Of a stretch of 64,000 bases of DNA, positions 12,032-23,055 are shown piece by piece; position 1 is the stretch's first letter, and each line of letters starts with the position of its first letter. Below the pieces are notes generated by a model, which worked only from the letters and a program-made list of their open reading frames with translations, was not told the DNA's origin and did not search any database. The position numbers were made by a program, and so were the translations under genes. Origin of the DNA: Undaria pinnatifida. Taxonomy: Eukaryota; Sar; Phaeophyceae; Laminariales; Alariaceae. The stretch is taken from contig JABAKD010000019.1 in assembly GCA_012845835.1 (NCBI GenBank), forward strand, positions 12,293,344-12,357,343, written 5' to 3'.

Positions 12032-12815
12032 GGCAATTTTTTTTGCAGTCGATCGGATCCATCATCAGTAGAAAGATGCCCTTTTCGACTGAGGGACCAA
12101 ATAAATCGAGCTTCTTATACAGTCGACATGTCGAAGAAGGGTTTTTTCAACTCACATTTTCCGACCGAGCGATCCGGCTGGCGCGTCCAGTCGAAAAAAT
12201 CATCGATTCGACTGGATGCGCCATTCCGATTTCTTAGTCGAGGACGTCGATTAACCCCTCGACCCATCCCACCACAACACACGCACGCCCACACATCAAC
12301 ACTATACCGGGTATCATAGTATCCTATAACATCGCCGATGCCGAGTTACTTCTGCCATCACGCTGCTGCTGCTTCTCGCCGCGAATCAGCGCGGCACTTC
12401 CTGTCCCGCCCGCCAGCAGCATGTATCACACATGTATATATACTTAGTATCACACGATGGCATATGGCAGCAGCGCGCGGTATCGAAACATTTTCTCAAC
12501 AGCGGTTAAGCTTGCTGTAGCTTCGGCGACTCTAGCCTGAGTGCAGCGCCACAAACTAACGCAGCTTTGGCGGCTTTGGGTCAAGTCCAACGCCACCAAC
12601 CCGATTGGACGAGGGATCGTTGCGTGTGAAGCACGCGATGCTCGCGAAGAACGCACTAAGCAAAGAGCTCCCAACCGACTTTCGGCCATCATACAGCGGC
12701 ACTCCCTCACACCAACCACCCCCAGAGAGCTCAAAACTGTCAAAACGGCCCGACTAATGATAAGAAGAAGGTTCAGATGAAGCGAATCGAAGAAAGTCGT
12801 TGGAAAAAAATGTTT
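12032..12815. mobile_element. Harbinger-like element, decayed
   Basis: The left end reads GGCAATTTTTTTTGCAGTCG directly after TTA (12029-12031). It resembles the clean terminus of the 54439-55152 element (GGCCATTTCTTATGCAGTCG, TTA flanks). Internal CGACTG/CAGTCG motifs and the stretch around ccctcacaccaaccacc (12708) match the 54-kb element in inverted orientation. The right terminus is not recognisable, so the end coordinate is approximate. No transposase reading frame is visible; it is non-autonomous. Confidence 0.55.
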
Positions 12816-12847
12816 TTTTGAGTCACGGATCATACTGTGTAAGATTG

Positions 12848-12892
12848 GGCTTCAGGGTTCGGGTTATGGCTAGGGTTAGCTTTAGGGTGAGG
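12848..12892 (+). repeat. Degenerate telomere-like TTAGGG stretch
   Basis: Within about 45 bp there are cagggttcggg, ctagggttagc and tttagggtgagg, i.e. several TTAGGG-related hexamers out of register. It is short and decayed, and may be an interstitial telomere remnant or chance. Confidence 0.4.
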
Positions 12893-12899
12893 ATGACTG

Positions 12900-13245
12900 T
12901 ACCACGATGGCGGTCTCATGGCAGTACTATGAGACTTATCATTAAACACTTTCATGACGATGCCATGATGGCCAGCCATGGCGGTCGGTGCCATGAAAAC
13001 TCATGGCAATGCCATGAAAGCCCATGACACCGCCATGGCATTGCCGGAACTACCCATGGGGATTCACGAAGGCCCATGTACGCCCGTGGAATGTCGTGGG
13101 CTCCCATGACACGCTATGGCTCCCACGACATCGCCGTACCATGGCATCGGCGCCATGACATTGCCACGGAAGCCCACATGGCAGTGCCATGACAGTGGCA
13201 TGAAACCTACGGCAGCACCATGGCTCGCCATGGAAATTGGCGTGA
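12900..13245. repeat. CATG-rich palindromic array, right part
   Basis: By eye more than 20 CATG tetramers occur in about 345 bp, mostly inside GCCATGGC, CCATGRCA or TCATGGCA contexts. No fixed unit length is evident. The motif is self-complementary, so any strand can fold into many small hairpins. Confidence 0.65.
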
Positions 13246-13249
13246 CGCG

Positions 13250-13870
13250 CCATAAAGAAGAAACACATCGTACACCCCCCCTTCCACCGCCACCGGTATC
13301 GAAGCCTTACATGAGTGCCGAAGGGCACGGTGCGACGGGTATACACCAGTGAAGAAACATACATGGAAGCGAGAAACTTCCCAGCAGGTAGGTAATTCTT
13401 ACTGATGACATAGCCCATACACAAACGACGCTTAGTACTTTTCTTACTATTAATATCATACCTCATAGGCAGGGTGTGATTGCCGCCAAGAATTATCTAA
13501 CCAAGCACCGCGTGCGTGCTAAGGCAGGGATAGCACCTTTTTGCTAAACTGTTTCTGGATAGCGCGGGGGTCCGCAACTGGGGACCCACTTACTACTCAA
13601 TGTCGTGAGAAAACGGTTGTTTATTTTTTGGTGTTTTTGGTTAGATACCTGGGGGAACCTAGACCATAAAATTCTTCATCGGGTTGCACTTCCTTTTGTT
13701 TACTTGTACCAAAACTAGGTTTTGGGTGGGAGAGAGTGGCCCTCAAGCCGGGAACCTTGGGAAAAAACATGCGATACAGAAAAGGACCAACAAGTCAGGG
13801 AACGGTTGGACATCGGCGACCTGGGAGGCGCGGCGTGACAAAGTCGAAGCCAGCGTGATGCCGGCCATGA
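13250..13870. other. No feature recognised
   Basis: No TE terminus, repeat copy or supported reading frame seen here. A short G-rich patch (gcgcgggggtcc) lies at 13561. Confidence 0.4.
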
Positions 13871-14142
13871 CCTGTTGGTTATATAGAACTACCCCTGCGT
13901 GGGCCAGTGGGTCGTTCTAAATAACCAACAAAATATATGTTTGCGAGTCCGCCAATTGACTCTCACCGACTTCGTAACAGGGATCTCCGGGGCTCTCTCC
14001 CCTCGCCACGCACTTCCGTAGTATTCACAAGAGCGAACTATCATAACCATTCATGTTTCCAGCGCGCACGCTCGCCAATACGTTATTTCCTTATTTTGCT
14101 TTCCCCGGAAAAAAGCGGGAATATGAGGTCGGTGGGACTCGA

Positions 14143-16000
14143 CTGATAAGGATGGTATCATAGCGAAGACGAAAGCAAGACTTGCGCCTAAGGGCTTTAG
14201 CCAGGTGCAAGACGGAGATTACTTTCAAACGTTTGCACCAACCCCATCGTCAGCGCCAATCAAATTCTGGCGGCCGTTGCAAATGAGCAAGGTCTGAAGA
14301 TTTTCCATTCAGACGTAACACAAGCTTTTGTCCGCGCCAAACTCGACGCCGAGATATACATGAAACTACCCGATGGGTATGGTGACATGTCAGGAAATAT
14401 TGTTCGCCTCAACAGGTCACTATATGGTCTAAAACAGAGTGGACAGCAGTGGGCGAGACTACTGGTAGACACCGTGGTACTATTCGGCATGGAGCACAGT
14501 AGGACTGATCCTTGTGTTTTTCGTTTGGTTGTGGATGGCAAGGTAGAACTGATTAAGTATGGCCGTTCATGAAGACGACATTGTGGTTGCAGGATCGGAC
14601 GAGACATGCAGAGACTTCCATGCCGCATTAAACACTAAGTTGCCCACGAATAACCTAGGCGAGTTAACTTGGTATACTGGTTGTGCTTTCAAGCGTAACT
14701 GGGAATTGGGCACGTTGGATATCATGCAGAAGGCTTTCGTTGAAAGCATGCTGAATAGTTTTAGTGTGGACTCGTCTCCTGACATTACCGCGACCCCTGG
14801 CGTTGAACTAGGTCCAAGAGAGGAGGGCGAACCAAAGGGAGACTGGCCGTACAGGGAGGCTGTAGGCAGTCTGATGTGGCTGTCGACCATGACGCGGCCA
14901 GACATCTCGAACGCGGTGCGTGCTGTGGTGCATCATTCTCTCAACCCCACCGACAGGCACTGGAAAGCAGTTATGAAAATCATGGCATACCTAGGGACAA
15001 GGGGTATGGGTTTGACTTTTGTAAGAGGTTCGGGATTGGATCTGACTGCATATAGCGATGATGGCTGATTAGTCGAATGACAGGCGCTCGGTGTCGGGGA
15101 CGGTAATTACCTTGGGGGGTGCTGCCGTCAGTTGGGCAAGTAGCACACAGAGGTGCGTTACGTTGTCTACAGCAGAAGCAGAGTATGTAGCCCTCGGCGA
15201 AGTGGTGAAGGAGGCTCTGTTTACAGGGGAAGTGTTATCTTTTATATGTCCCGAGCTAGCCGGATCGTGTGTCCGAGTATTGAAGATAATCAGGGGGCCA
15301 TAGCGCTTGCTGAGAACCCTCTTAGTTATGCGTGGAGTAAGCACATAGATGTGCGGTACCATTTAGTCCGAGAGCTACTTCGTGCAAAGCAAGTTAGCAT
15401 TCAATTCGTAGTTTGGGAACAGCAGGATGCGGATATTTGGACGAAATCCCTTGCTGCGACCCCTTGTAATATCACCGTAAGTTTTTGTTGAACTCACCGT
15501 TGGGGGATGAGTAAGGGGTGCGAGCATTATTCGATGAGTACCATGTTTGAGTCATGCGAGGAATAATTTGTCATGCCGCCACCCCACGCTACTTTGAGGG
15601 GGCAAAGGTGAGTAGGGCATTACTTGACATTTTAGTTTCTGGCCATGGTTATCGTTTGAATACGGCCATTGTTACAATCTCAATGGTTTGGATGATGTAA
15701 GATATACAGGGGTTTTTGACCCGGTGGCCGGGTTTCCTCCTGCGGGACTGTCGCTGGCTGTTCTTTGGTCCTAGCTTGTTGTCTTGGATGCCCGTTCGGT
15801 CCCGTCACTGCTGTGAAGAGCCAGGGATGGTGTTAGTTTGGATCGTCACAGCACGACGGTTACAAAAGTTGTAAAGGGTTACGTATAAATTCGTAGGCGT
15901 TTCTATGTAATTTGTCTCTTGAGAGGATAGCTCTGGCACTCTCCTCTTTGCTCCTTCTCTCCTATATGCCCTCTAATACAACGGAGATAAGAGAAAAGAA
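14143..16000 (+). pseudogene. Ty1/Copia retrotransposon fragment: broken RT-RNase H and 3' region
   Basis: The 3' half of a Copia pol gene begins inside the reverse transcriptase. Visible motifs in order are KARLAPKGFSQVQ with YFQTFAP (about 14160-14240), a VTQAFV block near 14310, LNRSLYGLKQSGQQW (14410-14455), the catalytic HEDDIVVAG block (14571-14598), RPDISNAV near 14900, and RNase H motifs TAEAEYVAL (15169-15195) and ENPLSY...SKHIDVRYH (15312-15362). At least four frame changes (near 14265-14285, 14553, 15066 and 15285) interrupt it. Integrase, protease and gag are absent. A purine-rich tract (TTGAGGGGGCAAAGG, about 15594-15608) may be the polypurine tract. A 3' LTR may start with TGAGTAGGGC at 15609 and end near 15980, but no partner LTR exists to prove it. 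The fragment sits inside a composite tRNA-like element, with about 13 bp of the host unit missing at the junction. Confidence 0.85.
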
Positions 16001-16640
16001 CTTTTGTTGGTTATATCGCACTACCCACTGGCCCACGTAGACTACGTGGGCCAGTGGGTAGTTCCATATATCCAACAAAATGTATGTCGTGGGTTCGAAT
16101 CCCACCGACTTCATATTTCCGCCTTTTTCCGGGAAAAGTAAAAAGGAACTAACGTATTTGCCAGCGTGCGCGCTGGAGACGTGAATGGTGATGATACTTT
16201 GCTCCTGAGTACTACGGTAGTGCGTGGCGAGGGGAGAGTCCAGGAGACCCCTGTTACGAAGTCGGTGAGAGTCAAAAGGCGGACTCGCAAACATGTCTTT
16301 TGTTGGTTATATAGCACTACCCACTGGCCCACGTAGTCACAAAAAAGCGGAAATATCAAGTCGGTGGGACTCAAACCCAGGACTTATCTTTAGTTTGTTA
16401 TTATATAGAACTACCCACTGGCCCACGTAGTCACTGACGTATCTCTTGTTGGTTATATAGAACTGCCCACTGGCCCACGTAGTCACGTGACTACGTGGGC
16501 CATTGGGTAGTTCTATACAACCAACAGAAGCATGTTTGCGAGTCCGTCAATTGACTCTCACAGACTTCGTAACAGGGATCTCCGAGGCTCCCCCCCCTCG
16601 CCACGCACTACGGTACTACTCAGGAGCAAGCTATCATAAC

Positions 16641-18111
16641 CACGGGTGTGTTCGGTACGGTACCGGTATTCTCGGTACCGGTATGGATGTCGTACCGAAC
16701 TTACCGAAGAGGATGTCGTACCGAACTTACCGAAGAGTCCGGTACCGGTATTGACGTCGTATCGAACTTACCGAAGTTTCCAGTACCGGTATTGATGTTG
16801 TACCGAACTTACAGTTACCGGTGCCGGTATTGTTGCACCGGATTTACCGAAGTGTCCGGTACCGGGATTGATGTCGTACCGAACTTACCGAATCGTCCGG
16901 TACCGGGACGAAATTCTGTACCGGTACCGGTACCGGTTCCGGCACACACTTGAATACATATACCGGTAATACCGGCGGCTTCGACGCACACTTGCGCATA
17001 GTTTAGGTACATAAACTGGACATAAACTGGCGGTACATGCACAGAGCAGATCTGGAAATGGCCGGGGGTACCCTCTGAGGTACAAAGTTGAAGTGAATTG
17101 TACTCGGCTCTTATGTTTTCAATATTTTTCTCCTCATTGATCTTTGTCTTGATACGCTGTTCAAAAGGTAAGGTACCCTTTGGATTATCAGCAGGGCGCC
17201 GTCTTCTCGTCGATCGTTTCGACGTACACGCCAATCAAGTACATAAACGAGGCTTCACGCGTACGTTCCCTCCGAAAACCGGCCGGCACCGGGAAACCAT
17301 CGACGGCTTTGATCGTCTCCGCCGGCAACTCCTACACGTCTCCCGTGGGCGAGTTGTACACAAGAGCAGGAAAAATACCGGCACGGCTTTCTTTTCCGCG
17401 TCCACGTCGATAACTTCTGCAGCTGGCGTCGGTGTGTGTGGGAACTGACAAACTTTAAAGATGACCCGCCACCAGAAGGGGTGGCATCACTGCTGGAAGC
17501 CGCCTCATTATGGGGAGTTGCACCCTTACTCATGCTCAGAGTCTCGGTAAACCGAGCGTACTGAAAGATGCCTGGGGAACGGGGCGTGCGTGGCTGTTGG
17601 AGTGCTGCCTGGAGCCAAAGCTCCAAGGGATGACGTCACAATGTGGTGGAATCGGGTTGATATCGTGCCAAACGTACCGAAGTGTCCGGTACCGGGTTGA
17701 TATATGTGCCAACCTTACCGAAGTGTCTGGTACGTATGTGCATACCGGTACCGCCGGTATCGGTATTGATGTCGTACCGAACTTACCGAAGTGTCCGGTA
17801 CCGGTATTGATGTCGTACCGAGCTTACCGAAGTGTCCGGTACCGGCATTGATGTCGTACCGAACTTACCGAAGTTTCCGGTACCGGTATTGACGTCGTAC
17901 CGAACCTTCCGCAGTGTCCGGTACCGGTATTGATGTCATACCGAACTTGCCGAAGTCTTCGGTACCGGTATTGATGTCGTACCGAACTTACCGAAGTTTC
18001 CGGTACCGGTATTGACGCTGTACTGAACTTACCGCAGTGTCCGGTACCGGTAATACCGGCGGTATATACCGCCGGTACGCCTCGGTACGTACCGTACCGC
18101 ACACGCCCTTG
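16641..18111. mobile_element. hAT-like non-autonomous transposon, 1471 bp
   Basis: The element is flanked by a perfect 8-bp duplication, ATCATAAC, at 16633-16640 and 18112-18119. Its termini are inverted repeats: left CACGGGTGTG then TTCGGTACGGTAC; right, read inward, CAAGGGCGTG then TGCGGTACGGTAC. CA(n)GGG ends with 8-bp duplications are the hAT signature. It interrupts a composite tRNA-like unit whose two halves resume exactly. The interior has two ~40-bp minisatellite blocks (16655-16960 and 17655-18085) around a unique core at 16965-17650. The core has open frames at 17180-17413 (plus) and 17255-17626 (minus) that I do not recognise. No transposase motif is visible. Confidence 0.85.
16655..18085 (+). 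repeat. Two blocks of a ~40-bp GGTACCGGTA minisatellite
   Basis: The unit reads roughly ggtaccggtattgatgtcg followed by taccgaacttaccgaagtg and tcc. About seven units lie in the left block (16655-16960) and about ten in the right (17655-18060), inside the subterminal regions of the hAT-like element. Spacers are not unique sequences, so this is not a CRISPR array. Confidence 0.85.
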
Positions 18112-18839
18112 ATCATAACCATTCACGTCCCCAGCGTGCACGCTCGCAAATACGTTATTTCCTTTTTGCTTTTCCCGGAAAAAAGAGGAAATATGACGTC
18201 GGTGGGACTCGAACCCACGACATATCTTTTTTTGTTGGTTATATAGAACTTTCCACTGGCCCACACGTAGGCATTATATAGAACTACCCACTGGCCCACG
18301 TAGTCATTTGTCTACGTGGGCTGGTGGGTAGTTGTATATAACCACCAAAAGATATGTCGTGGGTTCGAGTCCCACCGACGTCATAATTCCGCTTTTTTCC
18401 GGGACAAGCAAAAAGGAAATAACGCCTTTGCGAGCGTGCGTGCTGGAGACGTGAATGCATGGTATGACTACGTGGACCAGTGGGTAAAGTTCTATATAAC
18501 CAACAAAATTAACCAACAAAATATATGTCGTGGGTTCGAGTCCCACCGGCTTCACATTTCCGCTTTTTTTCCGGGAAAAGCAAAAAGGATACCAGGAAAC
18601 GTCTTTGCGAGCGTGCGAGCTGGAGACGTGAATGGTTATGATAGTTTGCCCCTGAGTACTACGGTAGTGCGTGGCGAGGGGAGAGAGCCCCGGAGATCCC
18701 TGTTGTACGAAGTCGGTGAGAATCAATTGGCGGACTCCCAAACATATCTTTTGTTGGTTATAGAGCACTACCCACTGGCCCACGTAGTCACGTGACATAC
18801 GTGGGCCAATGTGTAGTTCTGTATAACCAACATGATGTT

Positions 18840-19100
18840 GGCATCCGATTCCAAGGACACCACGATGCCAGTACCATCGCCAATTGGCATGGGCAAGCCA
18901 ATGAAATGTAAATTGATTTGTATCACGGTAATGTCATTGAAAATTTTAAAAATATGCATCGTGGCAAGGCCACGGAACTGTCAAATGATTCGCATAGTTG
19001 CGATCAGGGCTGTTGTAACAGGAGGCATGGACACCACAAAAAAGCTCGGAGAGCCCAACATGAGTGTTAACGGCAAACCACGATAAATAGAATACAGAAT
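18840..19100. other. No feature recognised
   Basis: Short unique stretch between the tRNA-like nest and a solo LTR. A chance open frame (18832-19086) has no recognisable domain. Confidence 0.35.
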
Positions 19101-19102
19101 CG

Positions 19103-19376
19103 TGTTTAGATACGTCCTCGAAAGGCATGTAATTATCCGAATTTAAGATAATTTGGATGGGTTTCGTATGATAACGTTTTGGCGTTTTATTTCGGGAAAG
19201 TTAGGAAATAGATCGGAGGCACGTGCCTCCGATCTCAGAAGCTATCCGGGGCTCTGGTGGAATCGAATAAAGCAACGACTCTTCGTACGAAGGAAAAGAA
19301 AGCAAGTACTCTCCGAGGACCTGCTCAAATGGCAGACCTGCAGGGGGAACTCTGTGTCCCCACCTATAACCTTACA
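19103..19376 (+). mobile_element. Solo LTR of the 21-kb LTR family
   Basis: It starts TGTTTAGATACG, ends CCTTACA, and aligns throughout with the LTRs at 20996-21264 and 21971-22236. It keeps the 11-bp hairpin AGATCGGAGGC/GCCTCCGATCT (19210-19235). Flanking tetramers atcg and ttcg agree at three of four positions, compatible with a decayed 4-bp target duplication. Confidence 0.7.
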
Positions 19377-19439
19377 TTCGTCTGCCCATGTGGTTGATGC
19401 TTGCCACCGGCGCTGGCCCAGTGTGGATAATGAACACTT

Positions 19440-20990
19440 CCACGCACTGGATATCACCTCATAATCTTTCTAGAGCCATTCATGCCGCTGCTTCCCAACC
19501 CCCCCACCCCCCTCCCCCCGCCCCCAACGCTCCCTCCTTCCCCACCACACGCACCATCGCCTAGATCTAGCACCATACGTATAGCAAACCCCTACATCTG
19601 TGCCACCTGAAGCCCTTCCCTCCCCCCCCCCACCTCCTCCCCCCCTCCCCCACCCCCCACCTCCGCACCCCCCCACCCCACCCCACCCCCACCCCCTCGA
19701 ATACTCCGCCCTTTACTCACTGGTTGTACGACTTACAGGATGTACATGATAAACTGGTGCATTCTTTCCAAAACCGTCACATTTATCCCCTTAAAAGAAT
19801 GGATAGTTTCCACGCACAGATTGAGCTGCCCCCCCCCCCCCTAATAATAAACTGGTGATATATATATAATTTTTAAAAATCTATTACATAGTTTTTCCAT
19901 GTACTTTTTCGAACGCACACTGGTGAGGGTCCTTCCAACGCACACTGTGTCGGGCCCTTGCCAACGCACACTGAAGGGCGTCCCGGGGGGGGGCGGTTCG
20001 GCGCCCCCCCCCGACACTGCTACTAGCATCCAAGCACTGTTCGGCTGCCCTGCCAACCCAGCACATACACCAACACCAACACACACTACACTGCTAGTAC
20101 CCATCCAAGCACCGTGCGGCTGCCATCCAAGCACAGCGTTCCTGCGGTACAAATCCCTTCCATCACCTGTGTATGCATCATCTCCCATGTATGTAGTCTA
20201 GACTATGCGTCTCCAGCTACGGCTGTGCGTCCTGTAACAATTTTGATGATCGTGGCATATTAGCACCCACTAATGACAGCATAGACGAAACCAAATGCCC
20301 CGCACGAGCAGGATCGAACAGCAGAGGCGCAAACGTTCCAGCGCATGCACCACCAGCGCTAGGGTGGCAGGGCAGCCGAACGGTGCTTGGATGCTACTAC
20401 TAGCAGTGTAGTGTGTGTTGGTGTTGGTGTGTGTGCCCCAAAATAAACCACCAGCTCGTTGTTTGCCAAAACCGTCAGATGTACCCCCTTGAAGGATGTA
20501 TAGTTTCCACGCACACATTGAGCTACCCCCCCCCCCCCCCCCCCCCCATCCCCCCCCCCCATCCCCCCCCCCCTCCCCCCCCCCCCCTCCCCCCCCCCCC
20601 CCTCCCCCTCCCCCCACCCTCGCCCCCCATCCTCGCCCCCTTTTGGTCAAAACCAGGCCCCCACGTTCTTCAAAACTCCGCCCTCCACTCACCGGTTACT
20701 CGACTTACAGGATTCACTTGATAAACGGATGCATCTCCTTCCACAGCTGTCAGGTTTTGTCCCCTCAGAAACGGGTTTTATAGTTTCCGCGCACAGACTG
20801 ACTAACATCACCCTGTTGACCCTGATAGCGACACTGCTGTAGTTGCAAGGGGAGTCGCCGACCTATATCCTTAATGAGGATACACAACCCGTAATACGCG
20901 CGATCGGAGTATCACACACAGCTTGCAAAGATAAGATGAGTTTCGACAAAACCTTCGATCTCACAGCTGGAGTGTATTTTCATTTTTTAT
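19440..20990 (-). repeat. C-tract dispersed repeat block
   Basis: A C-rich orientation copy of the G-tract family. Tandem-like modules repeat aaaaccgtca, atttatccccttaaaa, tatagtttccacgcaca and attgagct, each followed by a C homopolymer (for example 19831-19841, 20526-20546 and 20564-20602). The block ends with the conserved module tatccttaatgagga...ctcacagctggagtg at 20860-20970. Pro- or Gly-rich open frames through the tracts are artefacts. Confidence 0.75.
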
Positions 20991-20995
20991 AATAG

Positions 20996-22236
20996 TGTTA
21001 AGATACGGCCTCGAAAGGCCTGTAGGTATCCGAATTTGAGATCATTTGGATGGGTTTCGTATGATAAGGCTGGCGGTTTATGTTCGGGGAAGTTAGGAAT
21101 TAGATCGGAGGCACGCGCCTCCGATCTCAGAAGCTATCCCGGGCTCTGGTGGAAACGAATAAAGCTATATCTCTACGAAGGAACGAAAGTGAGTACTCTC
21201 CGAGGACCTGCTCAATTGGCAGACCTGCAGGGGGCACTCTGTGTCCCCCACCTTTAATTTCACATGTGGCGTCGACGGCAGGACAGAAAAAAAAAAACGC
21301 CGCTATTTGAGGCGCAGGGCTGTCGTCTTTTTGTCATTGTTCAATTTCGCCCTGCCGACGCCCCCCTCAGTCCAGAGCCGGGAGGCGACCAGTGTACGGG
21401 TCTGTGTGCCATCTTTTATGTTTTGTGTGTTGTATTTGTTCTGCTTTGTTTTTTTTTTCGTCTAAACACTTCCTCCCCTAGCGGGGCTGTAGGTGTTGGC
21501 ACCTTCCATCCCGGGTATTCGTCGTTTCCTCGTCTAGCCCCCCGCCTTGCCGATGGCCCGCGGGAGGTTTTTCGCATGACTTCTCCCTTGTGTTAGCGCC
21601 TGTGTTCCCCTCCATATCGACGAGGGCTCGCCTCGGCACAGTACCTTTTCTGTGGTTGGTTTACCGTAGAGCCTTTCCTACCCCCCCCGCCACACCGGCG
21701 GCATGCGGCAGGTTCTAGAGCCTTTTCTGCCCCCCCCGCCACACCGGCGGCATTCGGCAGGTTTTTGATGGGTGACTATTGCCTTGATGTAGGGTCTGCT
21801 TTTCTTTCTACTGCTTTTCTTCGCGTGTTCCTGGCTCCATAGCCAGACGGTTAGAGGTGTGGGAGTGGGGTTTGAGGAGCCGCATCTTCGACTCATGGTC
21901 TAGTTCGTAGAACCGGAGTTTCCCCGAATCTCCCATATTTCTGCATATGCGACTCATCAGGGTGGGCTAGTGTTAAGATACGGCCTCGAAAGGCCTGTAG
22001 GTATCCGGATTTGAGATTTGGATGGGTTTCGTATGATAAGGTTGGCGGTTTATATTCGGGGAAGTTAGGAATTAGATCGGAGGCACGCGCCTCCGATCTC
22101 AGAAGCTATCCCGGGCTCTGGTGGAAACGAATAAAGCTATATCTCTACGAAGGAACGAAAGTGAGTACTCTCCGAGGACCTGCTCAATTGGCAGACCTGC
22201 AGGGGGCACTCTGTGTCCCCCACCTTTAATTTCACA
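20996..22236 (+). mobile_element. Non-autonomous LTR retrotransposon, 1.24 kb
   Basis: Two direct LTRs, 20996-21264 (269 bp) and 21971-22236 (266 bp), start TGTTAAGATACGG and end TTTCACA. They differ by a 3-bp gap and few substitutions, so insertion is fairly recent. Just after the 5' LTR comes TGTGGCGTCGACGGCAGG, a plausible primer-binding site that shares TGGCGTCG with the TRIM elements at 24.5 and 27.3 kb. A short purine-rich stretch (CAGGGTGGGC) precedes the 3' LTR. The 706-bp interior has no gag or pol. It contains a ~46-bp duplicated unit (21669-21770) built on ccccccccgccacaccggcgg. It is inserted in the AT-rich end of the C-tract repeat. Flanks atag/ataa match imperfectly. Confidence 0.8.
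21102..21127 (+). promoter_or_regulatory. Conserved perfect hairpin inside the LTR
   Basis: AGATCGGAGGC pairs perfectly with GCCTCCGATCT across a 4-nt loop (acgc). The same hairpin is intact at 22074-22099 and, with loop acgt, in the solo LTR at 19210-19235 although the surrounding LTR has diverged. A role in transcript end formation, packaging or dimerisation is a guess. Confidence 0.6.
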
Positions 22237-22930
22237 ATAACAATACATGGCGTGCAGGTCGCCATGTATTCGTATTCGTGGGTTCGAATCCCACGGTGGT
22301 CACTACTATGGAGCCTGGCCTCTCACGGATCCTGGTGTCGAAGTGGAGAGGGCCTTCCCGGGGGTCTTGTACTCGTCTCGTAGCTGGCGTCGGAGCGGAG
22401 ACGGCGTCGCGGTGCTGAGGTCCCTTGACGATCGTCTTCACAGCGGGCGCACGCCGAAACCTTTCTTTCTTAGATGTAGCAACGAGATGCTAAAGCTAGA
22501 GTGACGGTGGGCTTATGCCCTCTCGTCATGCGGCGGGATTATCTTTCGGTGGCTGACTTTCCGGGCATGGGTCAACACCGTCTATGACGGGTGACACCGC
22601 TCGCGACCCGGGATCGTGTGACCGGTGACGTGTCCTCTCGCGCATGCGTGTACGTGATCTACGATAGGCATCTACGACCCTGTCTTCCACAATAAAAATA
22701 TTATAGTAACACCAATGTTTTCGTACGGTACGTACGTACGTATTGATCATTCGATTTTGAACAGAGAAACCCAAATCATCAGTATAGACTTACTTACTAA
22801 TATCTTTGCTGAAAACGCTCGGTTGGTGCATCCCTGGCATCTCCGAGGTCGGACGGTCCAGCTTACTTGCGGAACGGTCCAGCTTTTCTTTGATTTCTTG
22901 CTATACCTTACGAATCTATTTTTGTTGAAA
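22237..22930. other. tRNA-like B box and unassigned sequence
   Basis: At 22275-22293 CGTGGGTTCGAATCCCACG is a perfect T-arm with a B box. An A-box-like tggcgtgcaggtcg lies about 30 bp upstream. Acceptor pairing is poor, so this is a tRNA-derived fragment, not a tRNA gene. The remainder to 22930 shows no feature I recognise. Confidence 0.5.
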
Positions 22931-23022
22931 ATACATATCGAATTTTTTATGGGGATCGTTTTTTTTTCCTGATGTGACACCCAGGAGATTCGAACCACCG
23001 AAGACCAAGCTTATAAGCGGAC

Positions 23023-23055
<33 letters not shown>

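Larger units (their letters stand above)
13873..18835. repeat. Nest of composite elements with tRNA-like inverted ends
   Basis: About eight copies of a ~300-bp unit are packed here: 13873-14142 plus 16001-16039, 16040-16340 (complete), 16341-16434, 16435-16486, 16487-16640 plus 18112-18306, 18311-18462, 18466-18791 and 18792-18835. Both ends of a complete unit read inward as GTGACTACGTGGGCC then AGTGGGTAGTTC. This resembles a tRNA A box. The two arms then differ: one continues to GGGTTCGAGTCCCACC, a perfect B box and T-arm, while the other continues to a weaker GAGTC/GACTC hairpin. The unit is thus an inverted dimer of tRNA-like heads. Acceptor stems pair poorly, so these are not functional tRNA genes. 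Adjacent units meet head to head and make perfect palindromes such as 16018-16064. Confidence 0.75.

Noticed and set aside
16655..18060. Regular 40-bp repeats suggestive of a CRISPR array
   Set aside because: No unique spacers; the whole unit repeats and it lies inside a eukaryotic hAT-like element.
19470..20783. Gly- or Pro-rich frames in C-tract blocks (also 34.7-35.3, 48.5-49.7 and 58.4-58.7 kb)
   Set aside because: Homopolymers are open by nature, and the frames are not conserved between paralogous copies.
22240..22310. A tRNA gene
   Set aside because: The T-arm and B box are perfect, but the acceptor, D and anticodon stems do not form a cloverleaf. The same applies to the SINE heads at 23.55, 54.1 kb and the 16-18.7 kb units.
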